Assembly: GCF_030372275.1 (NCBI RefSeq)
Contig: NZ_JAUDDJ010000008.1
Length of the DNA: 64,000 bases
Source of the DNA: Lawsonibacter sp900766145
Lineage (GTDB): Bacteria; Bacillota; Clostridia; Oscillospirales; Oscillospiraceae
Strand: one strand, 5' to 3'
The notes beneath the pieces are model-generated. The model saw only the letters and a program-made list of their open reading frames with translations, had not been told where the DNA came from and made no database searches. Shown in pieces: positions 51,840 through 59,631 of this stretch; position 1 is the stretch's first letter; each line of letters begins with the position of its first letter. A program made the translations under genes and the position numbers.

Positions 51840-52073
51840 TCAGTTGGCGTCGGCCAGACCCTGGATGTAGTCCACGGCCTCGCCCACGGTGCGGATCTTG
51901 ACCACCTCGGTCTCGTCCACCTCGATGTCGAAGGTGTCCTCGATCTCGCCCAGCATACTCATAAAGTCAAAGGAGGTAAAGCCCAGGTCCTCCATAAAGC
52001 GGGAGTTGGGGGTGATCTTCTCGGGCTCCACTTCCACGTAGTTGCAGATGATCTCAACCAATTTCTCAAACAT
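51840..52073 (-). CDS. Acyl/peptidyl carrier protein
   Basis: 77 residues with the carrier fold. The phosphopantetheine serine is Ser34 in DLGFTSFDFM. It is acidic as expected. It is not next to fatty acid synthesis genes but between an adenylating ligase and a condensation enzyme, so it probably serves this pathway and not general lipid synthesis. It lies 16 bases after the condensation gene and 17 bases before the ligase gene. Confidence 0.9.
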   Translation of the reverse strand: MFEKLVEIICNYVEVEPEKITPNSRFMEDLGFTSFDFMSMLGEIEDTFDIEVDETEVVKIRTVGEAVDYIQGLADAN

Positions 52074-52088
52074 AATCCGATTCCTCTT

Positions 52089-53495
52089 TTACACTAATTT
52101 GATGATCTCACCGATGGTGAGGTCGGGGTTCTCAACGCCCTTGAACATGATCTTGCACAGATAGTAGTAGAAGTACTCCAGCTCCTCCCGGGAGAAGGCC
52201 TTCACCTGGTGCTCAAAGTTGAAGTCCAGGCCGTTGTCCTCGGGGCGGTGCATGACGGTCAGGTACACAGCCTGGGGGGTCATGCCGTTGGGATACCACT
52301 TGGTGGTATAGCGGATGTCGCCCAGCTGATCCAGGCCCTTCTCCTTCAGGGTGAGGGGCTGGTAGGTCAGGGAGATGGGCTCGTAGGTCAGACCGGCGTG
52401 GGGCTGGGGATAGGTCTTGGCGCGGTAGGCAAAGTAGGCGGTGGGATCGTAGTTGGCGTGGCGGAAGTACTCGTTCTGCTTGTCCCGGATGGCGTAGATG
52501 GCGTCGATGAACTTCATGTCCTGGCTAAAGCAGGTGCGGAAGGGGAAGGAGTGGATGCGGGTGCCGCCCGACTTTTTCTCCTTCAGGGTGGCGCGGCGGG
52601 CGATGGCGTTGTTGATGGACACATCGTCGTGGCCATTCACCTTCTGGAAGTAGGTGCGCATGCCCATGAGCAGCAGGCACACCAGAGAGACGTGGTACTC
52701 CTCGCAGAAGTTCATCAGCCGCTGGGTGGGCTCGCCCTCCAGGTGGAAGATATCCAGGGCAGAGGTGGTATCGCCGGAGGCGTTGAAGGCGGTGCGGAGA
52801 TTGGGGTTCTGGAACATCTGACGGGCGGCCTCCAGCTTGTCGGTGCCCTTCATGCCGTTGTAGATGGGCTCGGAGGACTCGATCTCCTTCTGGAAGAACT
52901 CGGCGTCCCGCAGCTGAGCCTTGCTGCCCGCCTCGTAGGCCAGATCTTTTTGGATCTGCTCGATGTAGGAGGCCATCTCCTTGGGGGCGGGAACGCCCTC
53001 ATACTTCTGGCTGCAGTAGAGCTCGATGATATCCTTGAGGAAGCCGATGAGGGACTGGGCGTCCACGATCATGTGGTGGCCCAGGAAGTACACGCCGTTA
53101 AAGCCGTCGGGCAGGCTGATCATCACCACCCGGGTAAGAGGGGCGTCTTCCATGGGGAAGGGGACGGTGGTCCACTGCTGCATCACCTTGTCGGCCTCCT
53201 CCAGGGTGCCCTGGGAGAAGTCCACAAACTCGATGTCCCGCTCTTCCTTGTCCACCACGTACTGGTAGTAGGTGCCCTCCTTGTCCTTGGCAAAGCGGAC
53301 CCGCATGCCCTCGCAGCGGTCATAGGCCTGGTAGATGGACTGCTTGAGCAGATCCCAGTCGATCTCGGACTGGATGGTCAGACGGGTGCCGATGTTCATG
53401 ACCGCCGCGCTGGGGCAGTAGGGGAGATAGAACAGGTGAAATTTCTGCGCCACGGTCAGGGGGTAAACCGGATAACCTTTATGTTTGCGCATCAT
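52089..53495 (-). CDS. Stand-alone condensation-domain acyltransferase
   Basis: 468 residues of the NRPS condensation / chloramphenicol-acetyltransferase-like superfamily. The active-site motif HHMIVDA (residues 140-146) fits HHxxxD, with Ala where NRPS domains have Gly. It is not fused to any other domain. It would join a carrier-bound acyl group to an amine or alcohol acceptor. The gene overlaps the hydrolase gene by four bases (ATGA), so translation is coupled. The nature of donor and acceptor is unknown. Confidence 0.86.
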   Translation of the reverse strand: MMRKHKGYPVYPLTVAQKFHLFYLPYCPSAAVMNIGTRLTIQSEIDWDLLKQSIYQAYDRCEGMRVRFAKDKEGTYYQYVVDKEERDIEFVDFSQGTLEEADKVMQQWTTVPFPMEDAPLTRVVMISLPDGFNGVYFLGHHMIVDAQSLIGFLKDIIELYCSQKYEGVPAPKEMASYIEQIQKDLAYEAGSKAQLRDAEFFQKEIESSEPIYNGMKGTDKLEAARQMFQNPNLRTAFNASGDTTSALDIFHLEGEPTQRLMNFCEEYHVSLVCLLLMGMRTYFQKVNGHDDVSINNAIARRATLKEKKSGGTRIHSFPFRTCFSQDMKFIDAIYAIRDKQNEYFRHANYDPTAYFAYRAKTYPQPHAGLTYEPISLTYQPLTLKEKGLDQLGDIRYTTKWYPNGMTPQAVYLTVMHRPEDNGLDFNFEHQVKAFSREELEYFYYYLCKIMFKGVENPDLTIGEIIKLV

Positions 53496-54430
53496 ACAAT
53501 GATTCCTCCAATAAATTTGTCCAGGGCCTCTTCGTACTCCTGGGTGTTCTTATAGTAGCTCTCCACATGGCCTGCGCCCTCCACAATGAGCTTGGTCTTG
53601 GGCGCGGCACAGTTTTCATACAGCTCGTCGCACATGTGGGGGGGAACAAAGGTGTCCTTGCTGCCGTGGATAAACAGCATGGGGACCTTGGCCTTTCGTA
53701 CCTCCCGGGCGGCGTTGCAGTCGTCCAGGCCGTAGCCTGCCAGACGCTTGTTGACCTTGTCGGCCAGGGGAATCATGGGGGTAGCGGGCAGGTGGTACAT
53801 GCTGTGCAGCACGTGGGTAAACACGTACTTGGGGGAGGTGAAGGCGGAGTCGGAGATAATGCCCTTCACCTGGGGGGGCAGATCCAGGCCGCTGACCATG
53901 CACACGGTAGCGCCGCCCATGGAGCCGCCGTGGAGGATGATCTGAGCGTCCTGCCCCACCTTGTCCACCGTCCAGCGGATCCACTCCAGGGCATCCAGCC
54001 GGTCCATGCAGCCAAAGCCGATGTACTTACCCTCGCTCTGGCCGTGGGAGCGCTGGTCGATGATCAGCGCTCCGAATCCCCGGCTCATAAAGCAACGGGC
54101 CAGACTGGGGTACTCGCTCATACCGTTGCTGGTGTAGCCGTGGAAGCAAATGACCACCTTGTTGCCCGGGCCGGGGAAGTAGGTGCCGTGGAGCTTCAGG
54201 CCGTCATGGGAGAGGATACCCACCTCCTCATGGGGCTGCTGGAGCAGCCAGTCCCGGTTCTCATGCATCCGGGGATAATACTGGCTCCAGTCGATGCCGG
54301 ACATCTTGGCGCTGCGCTCCGGCTTGGCGTTGGTGCGGATCATAGTACGGCGGTAGAAGTAGGCGGTGCCCAGGCCCTCTGCCGCGGCCGCCAGCCCGGC
54401 CAGAACGGCGGCTTTTTTCAGCATTCCCAT
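53492..54430 (-). CDS. Membrane-anchored alpha/beta hydrolase
   Basis: 312 residues. A hydrophobic N-terminal anchor (4-25) precedes an alpha/beta hydrolase of the FrsA/BAAT-like group: ICFHGYTSNG (oxyanion loop), nucleophile Ser170 in LHGGSMGGA, Asp in HGSKDTFVP and His in EGAGHVESY. The anchor suggests an action at the membrane, for example release or transfer of a lipid product. It lies between the SCP2 protein and the condensation enzyme genes. Confidence 0.87.
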   Translation of the reverse strand: MGMLKKAAVLAGLAAAAEGLGTAYFYRRTMIRTNAKPERSAKMSGIDWSQYYPRMHENRDWLLQQPHEEVGILSHDGLKLHGTYFPGPGNKVVICFHGYTSNGMSEYPSLARCFMSRGFGALIIDQRSHGQSEGKYIGFGCMDRLDALEWIRWTVDKVGQDAQIILHGGSMGGATVCMVSGLDLPPQVKGIISDSAFTSPKYVFTHVLHSMYHLPATPMIPLADKVNKRLAGYGLDDCNAAREVRKAKVPMLFIHGSKDTFVPPHMCDELYENCAAPKTKLIVEGAGHVESYYKNTQEYEEALDKFIGGIIV

Positions 54431-54434
54431 ACAA

Positions 54435-54770
54435 TCAGCCCTTTCTCTTCCGGGACAGCAGGTCGCCCAGCTTCAGGGCCTTGTCGATGTTGCCCTCCAC
54501 CTTCAGCTTGCCGGTGGTAAAGGCCAGCACAGGGTCGGTCTTGCCCTTGGCCAGCTTAAACAGGGTGTCCACGGTGCAGGTAAACATCACGTCCCGGTCA
54601 AAGTACTCGTAGGGCTCGATGTAAAGCTTGCCCTCCTTGACCTCGGCGTAGAAGATGCCCTCGGCCTCCCCGATGATGTTGAATTGGTAGGCCAGATGCT
54701 CATGGATATCACTGACATCTGCTCCCGCCAGCATACCTTTTACTTCGGAAAACATGTCTGCGTATGTCAT
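54435..54770 (-). CDS. SCP2 sterol/lipid-binding domain protein
   Basis: 111 residues, a single SCP2 domain. These bind hydrophobic ligands such as fatty acids or acyl-CoA. Recognised by the IFYAEVKEGKLYIEPY stretch, LFKLAKGKTDPVLAFTTGKLKVEGN and LSRKRKG end. The ATG at 54770 follows AGGAGGATCC and lies directly after the two operators; a longer reading from 55103 would run through the promoter. First gene of the ligase-carrier-condensation operon. Confidence 0.87.
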   Translation of the reverse strand: MTYADMFSEVKGMLAGADVSDIHEHLAYQFNIIGEAEGIFYAEVKEGKLYIEPYEYFDRDVMFTCTVDTLFKLAKGKTDPVLAFTTGKLKVEGNIDKALKLGDLLSRKRKG

Positions 54771-54784
54771 TGGGATCCTCCTTT

Positions 54785-54803
54785 TTTCGACCGGTGGTCG
54801 AAA
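54785..54803. promoter_or_regulatory. TetR operator 1
   Basis: Perfect palindrome TTTCGACC-GGT-GGTCGAAA, just past the predicted start site of the minus-strand operon and before the SCP2 gene RBS. Confidence 0.75.
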
Positions 54804-54816
54804 CAATTCTAAAGGT

Positions 54817-54845
54817 AGCCTAGCACGTTTTCGACCGACGGTCAA
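54817..54845 (-). promoter_or_regulatory. Promoter of the SCP2-hydrolase-condensation-ACP-ligase operon
   Basis: Minus strand: TTGACC (54840-54845), 17-base spacer, TAGGCT (54817-54822). The -35 lies inside operator 2. Confidence 0.65.
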
Positions 54846-54847
54846 TA
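54829..54847. promoter_or_regulatory. TetR operator 2
   Basis: TTTCGACC-GAC-GGTCAATA, same spacing as operator 1 with the far half degenerate. Centres are 44 bases apart. Confidence 0.7.
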
Positions 54848-54898
54848 CATTTTCCTTCCAATTAACATGGAAAAAGAAAGATTTGGTAATTATTTCAT

Positions 54899-54926
54899 TT
54901 GTGCTGGAAAAAATCTGTGCTATACT
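54899..54926 (+). promoter_or_regulatory. Promoter of the TetR gene
   Basis: TTGTGC (54899-54904), 16-base spacer, TATACT (54921-54926) with extended TGC. Confidence 0.55.
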
Positions 54927-54975
54927 GTAAAAAATGAAGGTACTGGTAAATTTTAAGCGAGAAGGATGGAACACC

Positions 54976-55581
54976 ATGGCCAAAGACCAGAAAAAGTACG
55001 ACCTGATTTTGGACGCGCTCCAGCAGCTGCTGCGCTCTCGCAGCGTGCAGACTATTTCCGTCAGTGACATTGCCCAGGCGGCGGGCATCGGGAAGGGGAG
55101 CATCTATTATTATTTTCCCTCCAAGGAGGCCATCGTGGAGGCCCTGGTTCAGCGCAACTACGAGGCACCTCTGAAAACGGCCCAGCATCTGTCCGCCCGG
55201 CAGGATATCCCGCCCTTCACCCGCATGGCCATGATCTTCCAGGCCTGCCGCTCCTCCTCCACGGAGTACTCCAAGTCGGAAGCCAGCACCGGAGCCCAGG
55301 AGAAGGCCTTCCTCCATCAGACCTACATGAACCACCTGATCACCGCCCTCAAGCCGGTGCTCTCTGAAATCATCCGCCAGGGCATTCAGGCGGGGGAGAT
55401 CCACTTTGCCTACCCTGATGAGTTGGCCGAGATGGTGCTTATCATTCTCACCGTGAAGATGGACAACACTATCGTGCCCTCCACCAAGGAGGAGATCGAG
55501 AGAACCATCACCGCCCTGGTGTCCCTGCTGGAGAAGGGGACGGAGAATCCGCCGGGGTCGCTGGACTTCCTTATTAAATAA
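54976..55581 (+). CDS. TetR/AcrR-family repressor
   Basis: 201 residues. The N-terminal HTH (ISVSDIAQAAGIGKGSIYYYFPSKEAIVEAL) is typical; the rest is a helical ligand-binding domain with a hydrophobic pocket. It is divergent from the lipid-conjugation operon, whose promoter carries two palindromes of TetR type. Its ligand is probably a hydrophobic compound made or met by that operon; this is inference. The ATG at 54976 follows GAAGGATGG and restores the normal N-terminus. A bidirectional terminator follows. Confidence 0.9.
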   Translation: MAKDQKKYDLILDALQQLLRSRSVQTISVSDIAQAAGIGKGSIYYYFPSKEAIVEALVQRNYEAPLKTAQHLSARQDIPPFTRMAMIFQACRSSSTEYSKSEASTGAQEKAFLHQTYMNHLITALKPVLSEIIRQGIQAGEIHFAYPDELAEMVLIILTVKMDNTIVPSTKEEIERTITALVSLLEKGTENPPGSLDFLIK

Positions 55582-55627
55582 GAAACGAGGAGCCTGAGCA
55601 GTACGCTCAGGCTCCTCGTTTCTTTTT
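55581..55627. terminator. Bidirectional terminator
   Basis: Long stem GAAACGAGGAGCCTGAGC against GCTCAGGCTCCTCGTTTC, then TTTTTT. Confidence 0.92.
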
Positions 55628-55630
55628 TGC

Positions 55631-56431
55631 TCAGGCCTTGTGTTTCTTTTTTCCATGGTCCAGGATGTATGCCATACACTGATAGCTCATCAGCTGTACC
55701 ATCCACAGTCCGCCCACCAGCAAAACCCAGCCCGACGACGCCATGCCGTTGTTGGCCAGGATAAACAGCACCAGCATCACGATGGGGAAGAGGGTAGTCA
55801 TTACCCGGAAGGAAAAGTAGCTGCACTGGCCGATCTGCTGCTGCTCAGCTTCATCGCAGCTGCGGAACCAGTCCTTCTGGAACTTGGTGTCAAATACGTT
55901 GCCCTTCTTCTCCGGGTGGATAACCTTGGTGGCCTTCACGGTCAGGGCCTGGAGGGCCACCACCCAGATCAGCTGAACGACCAGATTAACAATAAACAAC
56001 ACGCCCTCCATCAGGCCACCGATGCGCAGGATGTGGTCCCCCAGCCACATGGCCTTGCTGTTGGCCCACTCGGTCTGTCCATTGATGCCAAGGGCGATAA
56101 ACAGCCATACCATTGCTGCCCCGGAAATGATCAGGGACAGGCACAGCCGCCGGTCGGACTCCTGAAAGGCGTCGTCATCTGCCTCTGTCTGGGGCAGCAG
56201 GGCCTTACCCCGGAGATAATAGACGGTACTCACCACCAGCAGCACATACCCGGGTACAAACCACAGCTGGCCCAGAGACGCCAGGGCCATATTCAGACTG
56301 TCTGCGGAATCAAGTAAGTTTCTTCCCGCCATGGCGGCACAGAAGCCCGCCACGCCGCCCAAAGCGGCACACACCAGTATAATGATCGCAAACCGGGCAT
56401 AAATCACTTTGTTGCTTCGTTCCTTTTTCAT
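55631..56431 (-). CDS. DUF3169 membrane protein
   Basis: 266 residues with about six transmembrane helices: 12-35, 50-70, 97-115, 140-170 and two near 210-250. It matches DUF3169 membrane proteins that occur next to small XRE regulators in Firmicutes. Function unknown; proposed to receive or transmit an envelope signal. Translation is coupled to the upstream XRE gene by ATGA. Confidence 0.83.
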   Translation of the reverse strand: MKKERSNKVIYARFAIIILVCAALGGVAGFCAAMAGRNLLDSADSLNMALASLGQLWFVPGYVLLVVSTVYYLRGKALLPQTEADDDAFQESDRRLCLSLIISGAAMVWLFIALGINGQTEWANSKAMWLGDHILRIGGLMEGVLFIVNLVVQLIWVVALQALTVKATKVIHPEKKGNVFDTKFQKDWFRSCDEAEQQQIGQCSYFSFRVMTTLFPIVMLVLFILANNGMASSGWVLLVGGLWMVQLMSYQCMAYILDHGKKKHKA

Positions 56432-56643
56432 TGCTCCTCATCCTCCTCGGTGAGATAAAATACCTCGTCTACCGTTGTTCCAAATACCTTTGCAATGCGC
56501 AGGGCCAAAGTGATGGAGGGGTTGTAGTCCCCACGCTCAATAAGGCTGATGGTCTGGCGGGACGCGCCCACCAGCGATCCCAGCCCCTGCTGGTTGAGCC
56601 CCTTCGCCGCCCGCAGCTCTTTTAGTCGGTTTCCAAGCGGCAT
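56428..56643 (-). CDS. Small XRE regulator
   Basis: 71 residues, a single Cro/cI helix-turn-helix: LNQQGLGSLVGASRQTISLIERGDYNPSITLALRIAKVFGT. The YozG/CopY-like compact type is usually an autorepressor. Three boxes TGACAA-N6-TTGTCA precede it (56661, 56682 and 56715), one over the -35 and one over the predicted start site. AAGGAGAC precedes the ATG. Confidence 0.92.
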   Translation of the reverse strand: MPLGNRLKELRAAKGLNQQGLGSLVGASRQTISLIERGDYNPSITLALRIAKVFGTTVDEVFYLTEEDEEQ

Positions 56644-56660
56644 CTTGTAGTCTCCTTTCG

Positions 56661-56734
56661 TGACAAGAATCTATGTCGTTTTGACAAATATTTTTGTCAT
56701 AATCAGAATAGCATTGACAAGGATCATTGTCAAT
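56661..56734. promoter_or_regulatory. Three-box operator of the XRE regulator
   Basis: TGACAA-N6-TTGTCA at 56682-56699 and, extended to ATTGACAA-N6-TTGTCAAT, at 56713-56734. A weaker copy is at 56661-56678. Centres lie 21 and 33 bases apart, about two and three helical turns. Confidence 0.75.
56705..56733 (-). promoter_or_regulatory. Promoter of the XRE-DUF3169 pair
   Basis: Minus strand: TTGACA (56728-56733), 17-base spacer, TATTCT (56705-56710). The -35 lies in operator box 3 and the start site in box 2. Confidence 0.7.
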
Positions 56735-56762
56735 AGGGAAGAGGGAATTTTTTTTAGGACAG

Positions 56763-56798
56763 AAAAAAGCCCGCGCCTCTAACAGTGGAGACACGGGC
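56763..56798 (-). terminator. Terminator of the Crp/Fnr gene
   Basis: Minus strand: GCCCGTGTCTC pairs with GAGGCGCGGGC with a mismatch, followed by TTTTTT. Confidence 0.75.
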
Positions 56799-56817
56799 GG
56801 AAAGAGTGGGGGAGAAG

Positions 56818-57456
56818 TTACTGGCACAATTCCTCCAGTCCGGGACGGTCCAAGATCTGTACCGAGCGGTAGCTCAGGGAAATGAGCCCCTCCCGGGCAA
56901 GCTGATTGAGGATGCGGCTGACGGTCACCCGGCTCACCGAGATGGTAGCGGCGATCTCCTCCTGGGGGCAGGACACCCGGCCGTCCTCATCGGCGTTGAC
57001 GGTAAGGAACCGGGCCACCCGCCACCGGGCAGGACGGAAGGCCATCTGGTCCACCTGGTCGGAGAGGAGCCGCACGGTGCGGGCCAGATATTTCATCATG
57101 GCCAGGGCCAGCTCCGGGTGGGCGGCAAACTCCCGGCTCAGCAGCTCCCGGTCAATGGGCACCAGCTCGCAGGGGGTCATGGCTACGGCGGAGGACACCC
57201 GGGGCAGCTCGTCAAAGAAGGAGGCCTCCCCGAAGAGGCTGCCCTCCTGGTATAGATTCAGCACCCGCTCGCCCCCATCGGGGGACTGGATGAAGCTCTT
57301 TACCTGGCCGGACTTCAGATAATAAAAGCAGGTGGCCGCCGTGTTTTGCAGATAAATGAGGTAGCCCGCTGGGCACCGGATGGCCCACCGCTGCTGGGCG
57401 AAGGGCCGCCAGATATCCGGGGGCAGGTTCAATTCCATGTGGTGGAGCTGATCCAT
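56818..57456 (-). CDS. Crp/Fnr-family regulator
   Basis: 212 residues. A cyclic-nucleotide-binding-like fold (about 10-125: GYLIYLQNTAATCFYYLKSGQVK, GSLFGEASFFDELPR) and a C-terminal HTH (EEIAATISVSRVTVSRILNQLAREG). No Cys cluster of the FNR iron-sulfur type, so the ligand is unknown. It is divergent from leuCDB; a TGTAA-N6-TTACA dyad lies between them, 33 bases from its ATG. Start at 57456 after GGAGG; the frame stays open upstream but reads intergenic sequence. Confidence 0.88.
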   Translation of the reverse strand: MDQLHHMELNLPPDIWRPFAQQRWAIRCPAGYLIYLQNTAATCFYYLKSGQVKSFIQSPDGGERVLNLYQEGSLFGEASFFDELPRVSSAVAMTPCELVPIDRELLSREFAAHPELALAMMKYLARTVRLLSDQVDQMAFRPARWRVARFLTVNADEDGRVSCPQEEIAATISVSRVTVSRILNQLAREGLISLSYRSVQILDRPGLEELCQ

Positions 57457-57488
57457 AGAGGAAATCCCTCCAAAACATTTTTTAAGAT

Positions 57489-57504
57489 TGTAACATGGTT
57501 TACA
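57489..57504. promoter_or_regulatory. Crp/Fnr-type binding site
   Basis: Perfect dyad TGTAA-CATGGT-TTACA. Centre 57496.5 is about 41.5 bases upstream of the start site predicted from the extended -10 of leuC. Confidence 0.7.
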
Positions 57505-57522
57505 TTCTTTTGGCAAGGGGTC

Positions 57523-57531
57523 TGCTAGGAT
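57523..57531 (+). promoter_or_regulatory. Extended -10 of the leuC promoter
   Basis: TGC-TAGGAT. No good -35 is present at the normal distance; the Crp/Fnr-type site occupies that area. Confidence 0.55.
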
Positions 57532-57568
57532 AACAGGGAAAGAACATTCCCGAAGGAGGAAGTTACAT

Positions 57569-58831
57569 ATGGGTATGACAATGACGCAGAAAATCCTGGC
57601 CAAGCACGCCGGGCTGGACCACGTAGAGGTTGGCCAGCTCATCGAGGCCAAGGTGGACATGGTCCTGGGCAACGACATCACCACCCCTGTGGCCATCACC
57701 GAGTTTGAGAAGGCCGGGTTCAGCCAGGTCTTTGACAAGGACAAGATCTCCATCGTCCTGGACCACTACACCCCCTGCAAGGACATCAAGTCCGCCGAGC
57801 TGTGCCTGAAGGCCCGGAACTTTGCCCACAAGCACAGCATCACCAACTTCTTCGACGTGGGCCAGATGGGCGTGGAGCACGCTCTGCTCCCCGAAAAGGG
57901 CCTGTGCGCTCCCGGCGAGATCATCGTAGGTGCTGACTCCCACACCTGCACCTACGGCGCTCTGGGCGCTTTCTCCACCGGCATCGGTTCCACCGACATG
58001 GCCGCTGCCATGGCAACTGGCCTTTTATGGTTCAAGGTGCCCGCTGCCATTAAGGTCACCTTGAAGGGCAAACTTCAGCCCATGGTCTCTGGCAAGGATG
58101 TAATCCTTCACCTGATCGGCGAAATCGGCGTGGACGGCGCCCTCTATCAGTCCCTGGAGTTTGCTGGGGAGGGTGTTTCCTCTCTGACCATGGACGACCG
58201 CTTCACCATCTCCAACATGGCCATCGAGGCCGGCGGCAAGAACGGCATCTTCCCCGTGGACGAGAAAACCATGGAGTACATCAGCGGCCGGGTGAACCGC
58301 CCCTGCGAGGCCTTCGAGGCCGACGCCGACGCGGAGTATGTCCGCGAGGTGGTCATCGATCTGGACAAACTGGAGCCCACCGTGGCTATGCCTCACCTCC
58401 CCGAGAACACCAAGGTGGTCTCTGAGGTAGCCGGCCTGCCCATCAACCAGGTGGTCATCGGCTCCTGCACCAACGGCCGCATCAGCGACCTGCGCGCCGC
58501 TGCCGCTGTCATGAAGGGCAAGAAGGTGGCCGACAACGTGCGCTGCATTGTGATTCCCGCCACCCAGGAGATTGTCCTCCAGGCCATGAAGGAGGGACTT
58601 ATCGAGACCTTCATTGAGGCTGGCGCCGCCGTCTCCACCCCCACCTGCGGTCCCTGCCTGGGCGGCCACATGGGCGTTATGGCAGAAGGGGAGCGCACCG
58701 TCTCAACCACCAACCGCAACTTCGTCGGCCGCATGGGCCACGTCACCTCCGAGGTCATTCTGGCCTCTCCCGCCGTGGCTGCCGCCTCCGCCATTGCCGG
58801 CTGTGTCGCCGACCCCCGCAAGCTTTCTTGA
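57569..58831 (+). CDS. leuC: 3-isopropylmalate dehydratase, large subunit
   Basis: 420 residues of the aconitase-like short type. It isomerises isopropylmalate in leucine synthesis with a [4Fe-4S] cluster. Cluster cysteines: VIGSCTNGR and TPTCGPCLGGHMG; the substrate region is DSHTCTYGALGAF. The AAGGAGG RBS is followed by ATG 57569. It forms the leuC-leuD-leuB operon, though 314 bases of repeat-rich DNA lie before leuD. Confidence 0.94.
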   Translation: MGMTMTQKILAKHAGLDHVEVGQLIEAKVDMVLGNDITTPVAITEFEKAGFSQVFDKDKISIVLDHYTPCKDIKSAELCLKARNFAHKHSITNFFDVGQMGVEHALLPEKGLCAPGEIIVGADSHTCTYGALGAFSTGIGSTDMAAAMATGLLWFKVPAAIKVTLKGKLQPMVSGKDVILHLIGEIGVDGALYQSLEFAGEGVSSLTMDDRFTISNMAIEAGGKNGIFPVDEKTMEYISGRVNRPCEAFEADADAEYVREVVIDLDKLEPTVAMPHLPENTKVVSEVAGLPINQVVIGSCTNGRISDLRAAAAVMKGKKVADNVRCIVIPATQEIVLQAMKEGLIETFIEAGAAVSTPTCGPCLGGHMGVMAEGERTVSTTNRNFVGRMGHVTSEVILASPAVAAASAIAGCVADPRKLS

Positions 58832-59145
58832 AAGCTGAGAAGTACAACCTATCGTTAGACCCTCCTACCATAGGATTCGGAGGGAAAGATAATGTGAAAG
58901 AAAACCGTCAGGGTTGTCTTTCACGTGCAATAAACCCACTTTTTCAAACTTTAAAAGTTTGAAAAAGTGCTGCAGCTTGGCGAAAAGAATTTTTCGCCAA
59001 GCTGGCAAAGAACTTTGTGCGAAACTTTGTTTCGCCTCTGAGGTTTTCGGAAGGGGAGAGGAGGACAGAGAAACCCTTCGTTTTTCGGTCCACATTCCCT
59101 CCCGACCCCCAACGCCTAGATTGATTCAGAAAGGATTGAAACCGG
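58832..59145 (+). repeat. leuC-leuD intergenic region with multi-hairpin repeat, copy B
   Basis: 314 bases without a gene. Three hairpins in a row: CACTTTTTCAAACTTT...AAAGTTTGAAAAAGTG (58937-58969), CAGCTTGGCGAAA...TTTCGCCAAGCTG (58973-59004) and GCGAAAC-TTT-GTTTCGC (59019-59035). The last, preceded by GGCAAAGAACTTTGT, is shared with the copies at 16479 and 62205. No T-run follows directly, so it may act as an mRNA processing or stability element within the operon and not as a terminator. Confidence 0.7.
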
Positions 59146-59631
59146 ATGAAGGTTTATAAATACGGCGCCAACGTGGATACCGACGTCATCATCCCCGCCC
59201 GCCACTTGAACGATCCCTCTCCCGCCGCCCTGGCCTCCCACTGCATGGAGGACATCGACGCGGATTTCGCTTCCACCGTCCAGCCCGGCGACATCATCGT
59301 GGCCGGCCCCAACTTCGGCTGCGGCTCCTCCCGTGAGCACGCCCCTCTGGCCATCAAGTCCTGCGGCGTGAAGTGCGTCATTGCCCCCTCCTTCGCCCGC
59401 ATCTTCTACCGCAACGCCATCAACATCGGCTTCCCCATCGTGGAGTGCGCCCAGGCCGCTGAGGAGATCCAGCCCGGCGACCAGGTGGATGTGGACTTTA
59501 CCACCGGCGTGATCACCGACCAGACCACTGGCAAGACCTATCAGGCCGCGCCCTTCCCCGAGTTTATTAAGGGCATCATTGAGAGCGGCGGCCTGCTCAA
59601 TTCTTTGAAAGCCCGGGGGGTGGCAAAATGA
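59146..59631 (+). CDS. leuD: 3-isopropylmalate dehydratase, small subunit
   Basis: 161 residues, the swivelling domain that pairs with LeuC. The conserved GPNFGCGSSREHAPLAIK (about residues 54-71) and GANVDTDVIIPARHL start are diagnostic. Upstream RBS AGAAAGGA. It overlaps leuB by four bases (ATGA), showing tight coupling of subunit and next enzyme. Confidence 0.94.
   Translation: MKVYKYGANVDTDVIIPARHLNDPSPAALASHCMEDIDADFASTVQPGDIIVAGPNFGCGSSREHAPLAIKSCGVKCVIAPSFARIFYRNAINIGFPIVECAQAAEEIQPGDQVDVDFTTGVITDQTTGKTYQAAPFPEFIKGIIESGGLLNSLKARGVAK

Noticed and set aside
50392..53555. Long plus-strand open frames opposite the ligase and condensation genes
   Set aside because: Shadows with Leu/Val/Gly/His-rich sequence and no motif; the minus strand carries complete catalytic motifs.
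54771..55103. Longer N-terminus for the SCP2 protein
   Set aside because: It would read through both operators, the promoter and part of the TetR gene; the ATG at 54770 has an excellent RBS.
57505..57568. T-box leader for leuC
   Set aside because: The leader is under 40 bases after the predicted start and shows no T-box sequence.
57457..57753. Longer N-terminus for the Crp/Fnr protein
   Set aside because: It would extend into leuC antisense; the family length fits the start at 57456.
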